From positions 682,001 to 746,000 of the forward strand of contig OY540810.1 of assembly GCA_961205875.1 (NCBI GenBank): a DNA stretch of 64,000 nt, written 5' to 3'. A program made the translations under genes and the position numbers. The DNA comes from Sialis fuliginosa. Lineage: Eukaryota > Arthropoda > Insecta > Megaloptera > Sialidae. Below are positions 22,861 to 34,710 of the stretch, piece after piece. The stretch's first letter is position 1, and every line of letters starts with the position of its first letter. The notes beneath the pieces were generated by a model. That model did not search any database and was not told the origin of the DNA. It worked only from the letters and a program-made list of their open reading frames with translations.

Positions 22861-23763
22861 TTTTTTAGTAAAATTGGTTTATCTGAACTTTGTTTTGTAC
22901 ATTGCAACTAGTTTTCCAACTGAAGTTTATTGTATAAATTAGCAATAATTTAAAACGAAAAATTAACAAGTTTAAAAATAACTCGATGCATAAATGAAAT
23001 CACCCTACAATGTTCAACAAAAAATATAGTGTATAACCTTAGTTCAAAAATTTGCAAGGTTCTGTATGCTAAGAAATTATCATGTCTTCTGACAATTATC
23101 ATAACAACAATGGAAAACCAACAAGTGTATTAAAACGAGATGGAGATAGATTAACACACGTGTAATTATAAGTACATCTCTCTTGCAAAATACAGGTGTA
23201 TAACAAAAGCGATACGATGCATAGAGAGTCAAATGTAACTTGCTTCAGTAAACAACTGACTGTTGCAGTGCTAACATCTACCGTCGATAGTTCGTACTAA
23301 TTTTTTGCATTGTTGAATTTGAAAATTGAAACAATCGAGTACCGATTTTTATTTTGATTCATTGTTGACACAAAATAAGTATATCAAATAGACATATATT
23401 ATAAAATAGAATAAAAGTTGTGTTTTATTTTTAATTTTTGTAAGAAAAAGTGCATTTATATTATTAAAATTATTGGATCGTTTTTTAAAATCGGTTGCAG
23501 TGATTCACCGTTAATTGAAACCAGTTTTTGGCGACTACTGGCTACTTTGGGGTTCTTTAAAAAAGCATATTTGGAATTCTTGGCATTCCAATATAATAGG
23601 AGATAGCCTACATAAAGGTAATTATGGTTTTTATATTTTTTTTTAATACTTAAAAATAATTTGGTTTTTATTATTAGTTGTATACAGTTGACATATCTAA
23701 CGGTAAAACGTTGATTAAAAATCAGGAACGGGAAAGGTATTGTGAAATAATTAGCTATGTATA

Positions 23764-24723
23764 TACAGGTTGATTTATTCGGCGATACGAATATTTTCAA
23801 GGAAGGTAGAATGAATCATTTGCAAGTGATTTAAGCAAATATACCTATATACAAAGTGCAACAGTTTTTTTTATATCGGCCATTTTAGTAAATTTTTAAT
23901 CGCAAAAGTTCAAAAGTTAAACAGCCTATATTTTTTAAACATGATTTTTATATTACTTAAATATTTATCAGATCGAAATAAAATTTATAATAAAAAATGG
24001 CTGCAGTTTAAAATTTAAAAACTTATAAAACTTTGATAAAATTATTTTATAAAATCTAGTACACTTACAGATGTTCAGATAGTTTTAAAAACTGCTCTTT
24101 TTTATACCCTTTCGAAAAACTTACCATAATACCTACATGAATTGGCTATTTTTGTTAAAAAAACATACATTTATCTCAGAATAAGTAAAATTTTTACATT
24201 TTTCCAAATAAATAAGTCATTAAGAACGTGATGCTTTTCAAAGATTTTTTTATACACATCTAAGGAAGATCCTGTCCATTGAGTATAAAAAAATATTTGA
24301 AAAGAATCACGTTTTTAATGACTCATTTATTTGGAAAAATGTAAAATTTTTACTTATTCTGGGATAAATGTAAGTTTATTTAACAAAAATAGCCAATTCA
24401 TGTAGGTTTTATGGTAGGTTTTTCGAAAGGGTATAAAATACAACAGATTTTAAAACCATCTGAACATCTGTAAGTGTATTAGATTTTATAAAATAATTTT
24501 ATCAAAGTTTTTAAATGTTAAACTGCAGCCATTTTTTATTTTTGCTATTCATAAATTTTATTTTAATCTGATAGTGTAGCATAGATATTTAAGTAATATA
24601 AAAATCATGTTTAAAAAAATATAGGCTCTTTAACTTTTGAACTTTTGTGATTAAAAATTTACTAAAATGGCCGATATAAAAAAAACTGCAAAATATTCGT
24701 ATCGCCGAAAAAAACATTCTGTA
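23764..24723. mobile_element. Foldback (full-length inverted-repeat) element, TA TSD
   Basis: 960 bp; left end TACAGGTTGATTTATTCGGC and right end with ATTCGTATCGCCG...CTGTA, flanked by TA. The two halves mirror each other nearly throughout (for example CCTACATGAATTGGCTATTT against its complement), meeting near 24243. Likely Tc1/mariner-derived by TSD and TACAG end; noncoding. Confidence 0.82.
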
Positions 24724-25289
24724 TATATATACATAATATAGAAAATTTGCATATATGTATATATATATATTTACATTTTCATACAACTATATGTATTATC
24801 TCGAAATTACTAATTTAAAATAATTATTATTAGTTTTAGTACAAAAGTAATTATTTTATTTAAATTACATTAAAAGTTATGTACCTACAACTTTCGTTCG
24901 GTACCATTAATGAAAACATAAAAAATGTGCAAAATAAGAATTTTCTAAAGGTTATCTACATATATCATAAATTGAATTGTATTAAAGTTGAAGTTTTTTT
25001 TAAATTAAAAATTAAAATATTTCGCAGTGACATTTGAAATATAATATATGTTACAATCAATATTCATGGAAGAAACAACTCAAATGCATTTAGTTTTGTA
25101 TTAATAATTTATTCTATAAATAAATTATTTCCATTTATTTGTATTCAAGCATTTATAAAATATATTATCTGAAATAATCAATATTTAATTTTATATTAAT
25201 GTCTTAAAAATATAATGGAATTATTATATATATTAAAATATTGTAAAAAAGGCCTCCGTTTTTTTTTTAATCCATATTAACGGTGTAGA
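24724..25289. other. AT-rich intergenic
   Basis: TA dinucleotide tract near 24721-24775, then AT-rich sequence with no recognised gene or repeat boundary. Confidence 0.5.
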
Positions 25290-25755
25290 AAAATTACGTG
25301 TAAGCTAGGGAGGGGGGGGGGGGGTAAAATTACAAAACAATAAATATTTTTTTTTAAATTATTTACCTTCATAAATAAAAAATAATAATTTGCAAAATTT
25401 CTAAAATGTTCCAGCGGGAAATAGTCGTGGTTGGTGTGGGGTGGGGTGGGATGGGGTAAAATTACAAAATGATACAATTAATTTTTATTTAATTATTTAC
25501 CATCAAAAATAAAAAATAATAATTTGCAAAATTTATAAAATTTTCCGGCGAGAAATAGTCTACGTGCAAACCGTGGAGATTGGAGGGAGGGGGGGGGGGT
25601 TAAATTACAAAATAAGTAATAAAATTAATTTTTATTTAATTATTTACTTAAAAAACTATATTTAAACTGCAAAATCTGTAAGTCTATATTTAATAAAATT
25701 TGAATTGTTATCAATATTAAATAAAGAGCGGGGAGGGGGAGGGAGGGGGGTAAAC
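25290..25755. repeat. G-tract minisatellite, about 3.5 units of ~145 bp
   Basis: Repeating unit: a G run, then TAAAATTACAAAA, an ATTTTTATTTAATTATTTAC block, TAATTTGCAAAATTT and (C)CGGCGAGAAATAGTC. G runs sit at about 25311-25324, 25435-25457, 25583-25600 and 25730-25750. The second has GTGGGGTGGGGTGGG, which fits a G-quadruplex pattern. Units are diverged. Confidence 0.75.
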
Positions 25756-26009
25756 TCTCATCTCAAAAAATTCAAAATCTTTTCGACAATAATTCTGTAT
25801 CCAGGTAACGTTTGGATTATTATATTAAAACTTAATTAAATTAACGTAAAAAATAATAAATTTATATTACATTGAATTTTTTATTGATCTTTAATTTTGA
25901 GTAGAATCGTCCGCGAAGACCTTAAAAGCGCGAGGTTCTTTATAAGCAAAGTCCTATAAAACCACTACAATTTCTTATATAAAAAAATTAGCTGTAACTC
26001 GCAACTTCT

Positions 26010-26360
26010 TCTATTTTTTTATCGAATCATATCGAAATACAATGATACAAAGTAGGCTATGTTCTTTCTCAAAATCCAAGCTATATCACTGCCAAATTTC
26101 ATCAAGATCGGTTCAGCGGTTTAGCCGTGAAAATGTAAAACAGACAGACAGATCAGTGGTGTAGTAAGAAATTTTTTTTGGGGGGGGATAAATACATATA
26201 AGTAAACATTTTTTGAAGGTATTTTGAACTGAAGTTTTCCCAAAACATACGTTTTTTTAAGAACACTGAATATTTCGGGGGGGGGGGGGGGGTTGACCCC
26301 CCCGTTCAGATAGACAGTTACTTTTGCATTTGTTGTAATATTAGTATGGATAGATAAAAT
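26010..26360 (+). mobile_element. Non-LTR retroposon 3' tail, interrupted by a hAT-like end
   Basis: CCAAATTTCATCAAGATCGG + TTCAGCGGTTTAGCCGTGAA followed by CAGACAGACAG and, after about 160 bp, AGTTACTTTTGCATTTGTTG and TAATATTAGTATGG. These are familiar insect LINE-tail motifs. A CAGTGGTGTAGTAAG hAT-type end with G runs is inserted at 26155. A second tail copy is at 61180-61345. Confidence 0.65.
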
Positions 26361-26648
26361 CATGACTTTGAAATTGAACAGTTAGAAGTACCTATAAGAA
26401 ACTCCATTTATTGATTTTATAATTAAAATATAAAATCAGATACTTGAATAAATTGTAAAAAAAGTAATTTATAATACATAAAATGTCTTCAATTAAACTC
26501 TTCTTATAAAAATGGATCAGTTTCTGAAAGACTAATTTACAAAATCAATTTTCTGTATAAAGTATTAATTCTACAGTACATCGCTTTTCAATTTGCGAAT
26601 TTTTACGAGAACTCCAAATTAAAAACCGAACCTTGGATATCGTATTAA

Positions 26649-27425
26649 CCCATTAACGCCCACCACCTCATTTTATAATTCGTGTTGCTTTCTATGGATA
26701 TTAATTCACAATATTTCCTTTTAAAAATCAGATGCTAGTAGTGCAACAAACAAAATCTGTTAACGTTATTATTTTTGCATAGTTGGACTTTGAACCCATA
26801 TATTTTCAATCTGTTATATAAATACGTAATATTTTCAGTATCAAATGATTGTGCAGTTATTACTGACTAGTTTAAATTCAATAGGACGCCAATTTTCTTT
26901 GTATATTTGCATTATGATAGGAAATTCTAAAAAATGTCAAGTACAGTGCACTTGCCCCATTTTCGGGTAGTTAAAAACGCTTTGAAGCACTATGGGGCAA
27001 GAGCAGAATTGTGAATACGCCTAGTATAAAATGCTTTTTACCGCATCAAGATACGTTGTTTAGTTTTGGAGTAGTGAACTTTTTAAACAAGTTGGTATTA
27101 ACATATTACATATTAGCTATTACAATTTCACTCGTATTATAATAAAAAGAACCCGTTAATGCACTTACCCCACTGTACCTTATATGAATATTTAAGTTAT
27201 TCCATATGATTTAAACAAAATTCGTTCTTTGGATAAAATATATTAGCCTCTATTCATATACAAATAATTGGCAGCAATTAATACACGTTTAATACTCATA
27301 AAACTAATAACGTTAACAGATTTTGTTTGTTGCACTACTAGCATCTGATTTTTAAGGAAATATTGTGAATTCATATCCATAGAAAGCAACACGAATTATA
27401 AAATGAGGTGCTGGGCGTTAATGGG
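26649..27425. mobile_element. piggyBac-like palindromic MITE, TTAA TSD
   Basis: Flanked by TTAA (26645-26648 and 27426-27429). Ends CCCATTAACGCCCA and the inverse ending GGGCGTTAATGGG. Arms of more than 110 bp are near-identical inverted repeats (CCATAGAAAGCAACACGAAT and complement). TTAA plus CCC ends is the piggyBac pattern. No transposase frame. Confidence 0.82.
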
Positions 27426-27600
27426 TTAAACAGCCAAGTAGACTCAGGTTCATGTAAAATGTATAATCAGTGAGATTTGCTATAGATACACATGTTCGAA
27501 ATTACATCCAATAGGGATTTATTATTAAATATTTCAGTGGTGTTCGTCTTCAATTTGTATTTATTTCTACCATATATTGATTTGAAAATCAATTACTCAA

Positions 27601-27712
27601 GGTTAGTCTCAACAATTCCTTGACCAATCAGCAGCCGCGCGGGAATTGACGTCACCTGGGGGATGTATTCAAATGCTATAAATTAATGTATAATAGAATA
27701 TCAATTACACAA
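27601..27712. mobile_element. CCAAT/CRE-bearing MITE, half copy
   Basis: Shares CCTTGACCAATCAGC, GCGGGAATTGACGT, GGGATGTATTC and ATAGAATATCAATTACA with 46930-47140 and 62446-62866. Broken at its right by an R1 copy. Confidence 0.7.
27647..27654. promoter_or_regulatory. Consensus CRE (TGACGTCA) next to CCAAT box, in a mobile element
   Basis: Perfect palindromic TGACGTCA, 18 bp after GACCAATCAGC (CCAAT). The same pair is at 47096-47103 and 62808-62815; 62495-62502 has TGACGTTA. Motif match only; no evidence of use. Confidence 0.45.
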
Positions 27713-28372
27713 AATATTTTACAATAAACGTTGTAGACTTATATTATAAGACATTGAATGCTCAACAAAAATATTCTATAAAATTTTCACGTAATGTGTC
27801 TTTCTTAAATTATCTTGAAAAAATAAATATTTTGGGATGTAACCCCTCCCTCTTACACACGATTTTGAAATTGGACCGTTCTCAAGCTAGACTCAACCAA
27901 ATTTCATTAATATCGGTTCAGTGGTTCATGAAAAATAGTTTTTCAACTATTGCGAAAAATGCATTTATTGTAATTTTTATTACATATCTCCACCGTTTTC
28001 AGAAAATTGGTTTGATTGAACACAATTTGAAATCAACTATTTGCAACTACCTTTCCAACTATTTTTTACTGCTTCGTTTGCACTAATTATTATTAAATCG
28101 TAAAAAAACTATTTTCCGAAAAAAAATTCAACTAGTAACTATTTCATTGAAAATAACAACTATTTTTCGAATCTCTATTCATGAGTTATGTGTGCGTCAA
28201 GGATTCACTCGACAGACAGACAGACACGGAGCGAAAAGTGTTTGTCTTGACGTGAAACGGAAAGATCAAATTTAAAATTTAATAATCGGAGAACAATTTT
28301 TTTGTCTCATTTTAAAACGATCACAAAGCTTCTCGTATCTTCGATACTAGTATTGCGAGGAAGCAATACACG
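27713..28372 (+). mobile_element. R1 repeat with internal insertion
   Basis: R1 landmarks from ATTTTACAATAAACGTTGTA to TCTTCGATACTAG. About 250 bp of foreign, internally repetitive sequence (AACTATTTTTC-like blocks) lies at about 27930-28185, splitting GTGGTTCATGA, which recurs as 'TTCATGAGTTATG' at its end. That suggests an insertion with a short duplication. Confidence 0.7.
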
Positions 28373-28590
28373 AAGATATTTACTCTCTCATTTTAACTGA
28401 AAGTATGAATCATAGAGATATAAATACAAATTAGCAAAAAACTAAATAAACATTATATTACATATAATTCTGAATATTAATGTGCATAAATTTACATTTT
28501 TAACATTCACCGCATTCTTATACAAAAGTCATCTATACAAATAAAATGTTGGTTAAAACAGTTGTATAATAATATATATGTACATTCTAT

Positions 28591-29060
28591 ATAAGGTACC
28601 AGTCTTGGATATGACCCCAGTAATGGCTATTTTTTAATTAAATGTACTGAATTAGAAATATGTGTTGATATTTGATTACTACCATTTCTGAATATTAATC
28701 TATATACATTTAACTGACTTACAGCGCGATTTGATGACAATCGGCCAATAGGTGTCAAAATGGTGGATATTTAAACTAATTATTAGTATAATTTATTTAT
28801 TAATTATTATATTATCATAGCAACTGCAACACATTGTTTCAAATTTAACTCTTTTATATCTTTTGTGTCGTAGTACTTATCATTAGCAAGTGTCCTCATT
28901 ACTGGTTTTACTTTATCCATTACTGGAGAAAAAACATGAACAAAATGAAAGGCTATAATTTAAAAAATAAACTATATTTGCGGACTTTGGTAATTAAATT
29001 GATTAAATAAAGAGTTAGTTGTTTTATTTGTAACATGAGTTCATGAGAATTACAAAAAAA
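28591..29060 (+). mobile_element. R2 palindromic MITE, right end missing
   Basis: Starts ATAAGGTACCAGTCTTGGAT. Contains TTGATTACTACCATTTCTGA, AATGGTGGA, the TTATATTATCATAGCAACTG core and TAACATGAGTTCATGAGAAT. The right end is replaced by a G/C-rich hAT-like end (GGTGCGCCACTGG). Confidence 0.75.
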
Positions 29061-29607
29061 AAAACACACCTAAAAAACCCCTAACGTCCCTTGGGTGCGC
29101 CACTGGCTGCAAATAATTTTGTTTCTGAATATAATTTATCATTTGATAATCTGGTTTTTAACATACGTTTTGGATTTTCCTTTCTAGCCAAGAAATATAT
29201 GAATTCATTGAACTATTTTGTAAAAATGCATAAACCCATTTTTATTTTGGAATTTTTGTAAATATTTTTCAGGGAAAAACTGCCAAGATTTATCCAAATT
29301 CTTATTTCCTGGTATTTTAAAATTTGGTTATTCAAAAATTATGATTGGGTTTATTTTTTATTTTATTATTTTCCATATTAGCAGAATTTTTATGAGATTT
29401 TTGTTTGTTTTAATACAAATATAGTAGAACCTCGAAATAATATAAATAGTAACTAAAAAATTTTATTGAAAATATTTTTCCCCTATACAGCGTTAATTTT
29501 TTTATAAAACTTAAAAAATGAGTCGCACCCAGAAAAAAAATAACACTATCGATTTCCATCCCGGGTGTTCCCCCCTTATTTAGAAGAATTTTGCAATTGA
29601 ACCATGG

Positions 29608-29905
29608 ATAACTCCTGTAGAGCATTAAATTTCCTATAATATGGATCTACAACGTTTGTTGTAAAATATTCCCTTACAAAGATTTTTAAATGTAATTTTG
29701 ACATTTGCATAAATTTAGATTTAGATTGAAATTGTCAAAAAATAAAAAATATATGAAAAAATATTCAGGTGCGTGTTAAGAAAAATTTCGAACTAAGATT
29801 TTTTAGTAAAATTTGTATAAAAATTAACCAATGCCAGGCAATTTATCTTTTGGTGAATTTAGCACGAGGAAGCACTGTGCATTTACTTGTCAGATGTTTT
29901 ATTTA
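29608..29905 (-). mobile_element. R1 repeat, internally deleted
   Basis: Reverse-strand: TGTAGAGCATTAAATTTCC, AACGTTTGTTGTAAAATATT, TTTAGATTTAGATTGAAAT and the head TTTAGCACGAGGAAGCACTG + TGCATTTACTTG. Its 3' half is absent. Confidence 0.75.
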
Positions 29906-30404
29906 TTTGTTTATTTACCTGATACAAATAGACAGAGCAAATGTTTAAATCCTTGAAGAAATTTAAGTAGTCAATGTAAATGATTCATAATTGAGTTTAT
30001 TAAGTCACTTATTTCACATCAATGAAAGTCACAGTGTTTATAGTAATGTTGTGAAATAAACAACAAATGCATTACCTCTACCGTCTTATCAGTGAAACTG
30101 TTGTAATTAACCTAATGTTTAATTGTTCTTTTAATTATTCTGTAAACGAATACACCTCATAGTTTAGATATTTAGAAATATGTGCCTATCTCCATACAAA
30201 AATTAAATTGATATGGCTACCTATACGAGAAGCTTTGTATGCTATTTTGCAATAAACCGTTAAATATTGAATAAAATAATGCAGTAAAGAATTATGTAGA
30301 ATCAAAATATCTAAAATATATTTTTCAAAAACAATAATTCAGTAGTCCACGCGAGTGAAGCCGCGGTTCGAGAATAATATGTAAGAAGAAATAAATTAAA
30401 TTAA

Positions 30405-31145
30405 AGTAAAAACATCTGCCAAGTAAATGCACAGTGCTTCCTCGTGCTATATTCACCAAAGGTAGTTAATTATTCAACAATTTAAATAAAAACCGATTGT
30501 GTTTTTATAAATTGCCTGGAATTGGTTAACCATTTAATTTTTATACAATTTTACTAAAAAAAATGAGTTCGAAATTTTTCTTAAAACGCACCTAATTATT
30601 TTTTCATATATTTTTAATTTTTTGACAATTTCAATCTAAATCTAAATGCAAATGTCAAAATGACATTTAATATATCCAAGCAATATCAATTTAGAAAAAC
30701 AAAACACGAATTTAAAAAATAAATTGAGATAAATCTTTGTAAGGGAATATTTTACAACAAACGTTGTAGACCCATATTATAGTAAATTTAATGCTCTACA
30801 AAAAATATTCTTTAAAATTTTCACGTAACATGTGTCGTTCTTGTCACCCCTCCCCCTTACATACGATTTTGATGATTTTGAAATGATACCGTCCTCAAGC
30901 CAGACCCAACCATCCGACCAAGTTTCAATAATATCGGTTCAGTGGTTCATGAGTTATGCATGTGACAAGGATTCAGGGGACAGACGGACGGACACACAGA
31001 CAGACAGACACGGAACGAAAAGTGTTTGCGTTGACGTGAAACGGATAAATCAATTTAAAATTTTGAAATCGGAGAATATTTTTTTTGTCTCAATCTGAAA
31101 CGATCACAAAGCTTCTCGTATCTTCGATATTGCGAGGAAGCAAAA
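30405..31145 (+). mobile_element. R1 repeat, most complete copy
   Basis: Runs from AACATCTGCCAAGTAAATGC, through GCTTCCTCGTGCTATATTC and AAACCGATTGTG, then the central AACGTTGTAGACC, CGTCCTCAAGCCAGACCC, CAGACAGACAG and AAACGGATAAATCAATTT, to TTCGATATTGCGAGGAAGC. Short inverted ends GCTTCCTCG / CGAGGAAGC lie near the two borders. No intact frame; class unknown. Confidence 0.82.
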
Positions 31146-32399
31146 TATGACAATATCCATTTTACAAACAAGATTATAAAGTAACGTATTAATTACCTGC
31201 AAGATATGTTATGTACATTCTTGCATCTCGGAAATATACAGTTACGAAACTCATCATGTTTATTGAAAAATATAATTACCGATTATGTACATATTTTTTT
31301 ATTGTACATTTTATTGCATTGTCATACGATCTGCATTATACAGGGTGGTCCGGTTTGGGGGATACAGATATATTAAGAGCTGATTCCTTGGCTCAATCTG
31401 AGTAAAAAATTGTACGGGAAGGTGGGGTCTATCTTCAACACCCTCTGAGCTACAGGTGTTTAAAAACTTCCTTCAGAGTAGTATTTACAAACAAAGATTA
31501 TCTCATAACTTCCAAAGTAACGTAACTAGAGTAACCACAATAAGTCAGTTTCATAGGATATTAACTAACGTATTTTTCAGTATTAGCGTTATTGCTAATC
31601 GTATTTCCAGTTTAGAGTTATTGCTCATCAAAGTCAAAAAATATATTTCTTTTTTTGAAAATTTTTATGAAAATGACTTTTTTTTTCAAAAGTACCTATA
31701 ATATGTACTATTTTTTATCATTATTTTGGTGTGTCATAATATTACCTACAAATTCACTATACAAAGTTTGGACCTGTGTTTTACAGTTTTCCAGTTATAA
31801 ATTTAGCTAAATAATCCTATTTTACTATTAAATGAAACAGTCATAATTTTTTTCTGTTTATAATTACATAATTAGTTATAAAATTTTATAAATAACCATT
31901 AACAATAAAATTATTATTATATACATTCCTGGGTATTCTATGATTATTTATTATATAAATGAAAGAAAACGTAATTCATCTTGTAGGTAAAAATAAATTA
32001 ATTTTTTTTGTCCCCCCAATTTTCACGCACTGGTGATAGTTACGACCCTGGTTAAGCTCTAGCTAATATACATATTAATATGAATAATATGCAATAAGTT
32101 ATTTATTTAATCAAAACATAATTTTTGTTACATTCCATCATATAATTCCACTCGAAAAAAAAGTTTTAAGTTATTAAATATTAAATATACATACTATACA
32201 TTTTATAATAATGAATATAGTCACGGTTGTGATGCTACAAAGTGAGAGAGACAGAGTCTGTAGTGCGAGGTACCCAGTATTGACATTTGCAAGTGAAAAA
32301 TTCTTTCTTTCCGGTTACTTCTTATGAAACATTTACCTCAAATGTTTAAAGCATCATTATTCTACGTATCGAATCTATTGTTTAAATTAATTCAATTTT
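31146..32399. other. Intergenic with solo TACAGGGTGG end and shared block
   Basis: ATACAGGGTGGTCCGGTTTG near 31339 looks like one end of a DNA element without its partner. From about 31640 to 31900 the sequence (AAAGTACCTATAATATGT, TGTGTCATAATATTACCTAC) recurs at about 45560-45850. No gene seen. Confidence 0.5.
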
Positions 32400-32745
32400 T
32401 TATAATACGCGCCTGATTATTTTCGTATATTTTTAGTTTTTTAACAATTTAAATTATTCTGCTATGGAAACGTCAAAATTACATTTAAAACGTCACAATG
32501 ACATTTAAAAAAACATATAAAATAAGTTAATATCAATTTGAAAAACAAATGACGATTTTTTAAGCAAATGGAGATAAATCTCCGTAAGGGAATATTTTAC
32601 TACAAAAATATAGCTACCTTTTTTGTAGAAAATTTAATGCTCTACAAAAAAGATTCTATAAAATTTTCGCGTAACATGTGTCGTTCTTGAGATATTTTGA
32701 AAAAAAAACACAATTTTGATGATTTTTATATGGCACGTCCTCTAT
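32400..32745 (+). mobile_element. R1 repeat fragment
   Basis: GTAAGGGAATATTTTAC, ATTTAATGCTCTACAAAAAA, GTAACATGTGTCGTTCTTGA, with R1-type upstream sequence (CAATGACATTTAAA). Ends in the ACGTCCTC region; terminus missing. Confidence 0.7.
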
Positions 32746-33234
32746 AAGGGCTAATTGGGGTAGACATTATGTAAACATTTATATATGGCACCAAAGAATA
32801 TAAAACTAGATGTTTATTCTTTACCTAATGATCGTTTTCTATTCTATTATATTTTATAGACGAAGTGTCGCTCTATTTTACATTTTACATGTATAGTAAA
32901 TAATAATTATAGACACTACTAGTTTGTAAAAAACTTTCACATTAATCAAAATCTATAAATATCTTCAGTACAGTTATACTACAAGTATTAAAAATCACAA
33001 TACATGTTGGATCGTAGAAATAATTACGTTATAAAAAAGTGCAATTAGCTATTTTTATATATACAATTCAAGTTTTTTTTTATTTCACATTTTATTAAAA
33101 ACGAGATGGATTGATCTTGAAATAATATCAGTGTCGTCAAGAAAAGATATTATTAATTTTATAGATTCAAATCTGACGCGATGAATCTAGGTTTAATGGT
33201 TTAGATAAATTTCGTCTCGTCTTGTCTTATAAAA

Positions 33235-33550
33235 ACTTTGATCATAAAAATTTAATTTTATATATTCAAATTTTTGATTTTGAAAACAAATATCTCGTTG
33301 CTGAACGGTTAAAATCAAATGGTTCTAGTACATTTTTTGTGGTATTTTAGGAGACCTATCTAAAAATACCCCACTTAATGGGGTACGAGAAAAAAAATCT
33401 TATCTCGAATTTTAATTTTATATTCAAACTTTTGATTTTGAAAGCAAATATCTCGTAATTGAAGGGTTAAAATCACATGTTCCTGGTACATTTTTTGTTG
33501 TATTTTAGGAGACCTATTTAAAAACACCTAACTCAATGGGGTAAGTGAAA
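33235..33550 (+). repeat. Imperfect tandem duplication, ~170-bp unit
   Basis: Two copies sharing TTTTGATTTTGAAA, CAAATATCTCGT, GGTTAAAATCA, ACATTTTTTGT, TATTTTAGGAGACCTAT and CAATGGGGTA-type blocks. Upstream part of a retroposon-like stretch that ends in a CAGACAGACAGCC tract near 33690-33705. A related sequence (GTGTTTTTAGATAGGTCTAC) is at 52810. Confidence 0.6.
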
Positions 33551-34231
33551 AAATTGAGTCTATGGGAGGGGGTTCAAATATTTTTTGTAAAACACATTTC
33601 CCTTTTTGGGTCATCAATGGACATCCGTATATAAAATGTCATCTTAATAGGTGTATAAATGATAGAATGGGAGGGCTGTGACTGTGACATACAGACAGAC
33701 AGCCAACGGACAGAGCGAAAAATTTTTTTTTGTTAATTTTAACAAAACACCTTATATAATTTATGTTATATTTAAAATTTTATTTGGTTAAAAAGTTTTT
33801 TTAAAATAATATGAAGAAAAAAAACTATTTCAGTCTACAAAATATATTTGTCTGAGGGTAAATAAAGCCAAGACTGATTTTCTTGACTTAACATACAATT
33901 TTTCAAAATAAGTGACATAACAAATACATTTTTTGTGACATTTTGTATGAAAATTACCGATGATGAGCTAGAATGAATTTAGCAAAAAAATATCAATCAC
34001 AATTTGCGATAATGTATGCATACAATGTCTCCCAGACAATGAATGACAACAATGCGTACAGAATGGAGGATGAAAGTTAAATATCTTTTTATATAAGGTA
34101 AGTAAACCAATGCAGAAATAACAGTGGCTCATAAAATGTTTTTATCGATACGAAGATATAATTTTTGTAAACTTTAAAATACAAAAATAAAACCGATTTA
34201 AAAAAACCCTAAAAACACTGAAAAGAATATA

Positions 34232-34710
34232 ATAAGGTAAAGGCACCAGTTATGGCCGCTATAAGAGCAAGTTTTCGTTTTTTGTAATTCTCATGAACTC
34301 ATGTTACTAATAAAACAAGTAACTTTTTATTTAATCAATTTAATTACAAAAGTCTGTAAATATAGTTTGTTTTTTAAAATTATAGTCTTTTATTTTGTTC
34401 ATGTTTTTTCTCCAGTAATGGCAAAGGTAAAATCAGTAATGAGCACGCAGTGATGGACACTTGCTTATGATAAGTACTACGATACAAAAGATATAAAAGA
34501 AATAATCGTCAAATTTAAAACAATATAAAGAAGTTGATATGATAATATAATAACTAATAAATAAATTATACTAATAATTAGTTAAAATGTCCACCATTTT
34601 GACAGCTATTGGCCTCATGTGATGAAATCACGCTGTAAGACAGTTAAATGTATATAGATTAATATTCAGAAACGGTATAGTAATCAAATATCAACAAATA
34701 TTTCTTAATT
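34232..34710 (-). mobile_element. R2 palindromic MITE, one end lost
   Basis: Starts ATAAGGTAAAGGCACCAGTT. Contains GCCGCTATAAGAGCAAG, AGTGATGGACACTTGC, the GATAATATAATAACTAATAA core and TCCACCATTTTGACAGCTAT. Truncated near 34710 at the R5 repeat. Confidence 0.75.
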
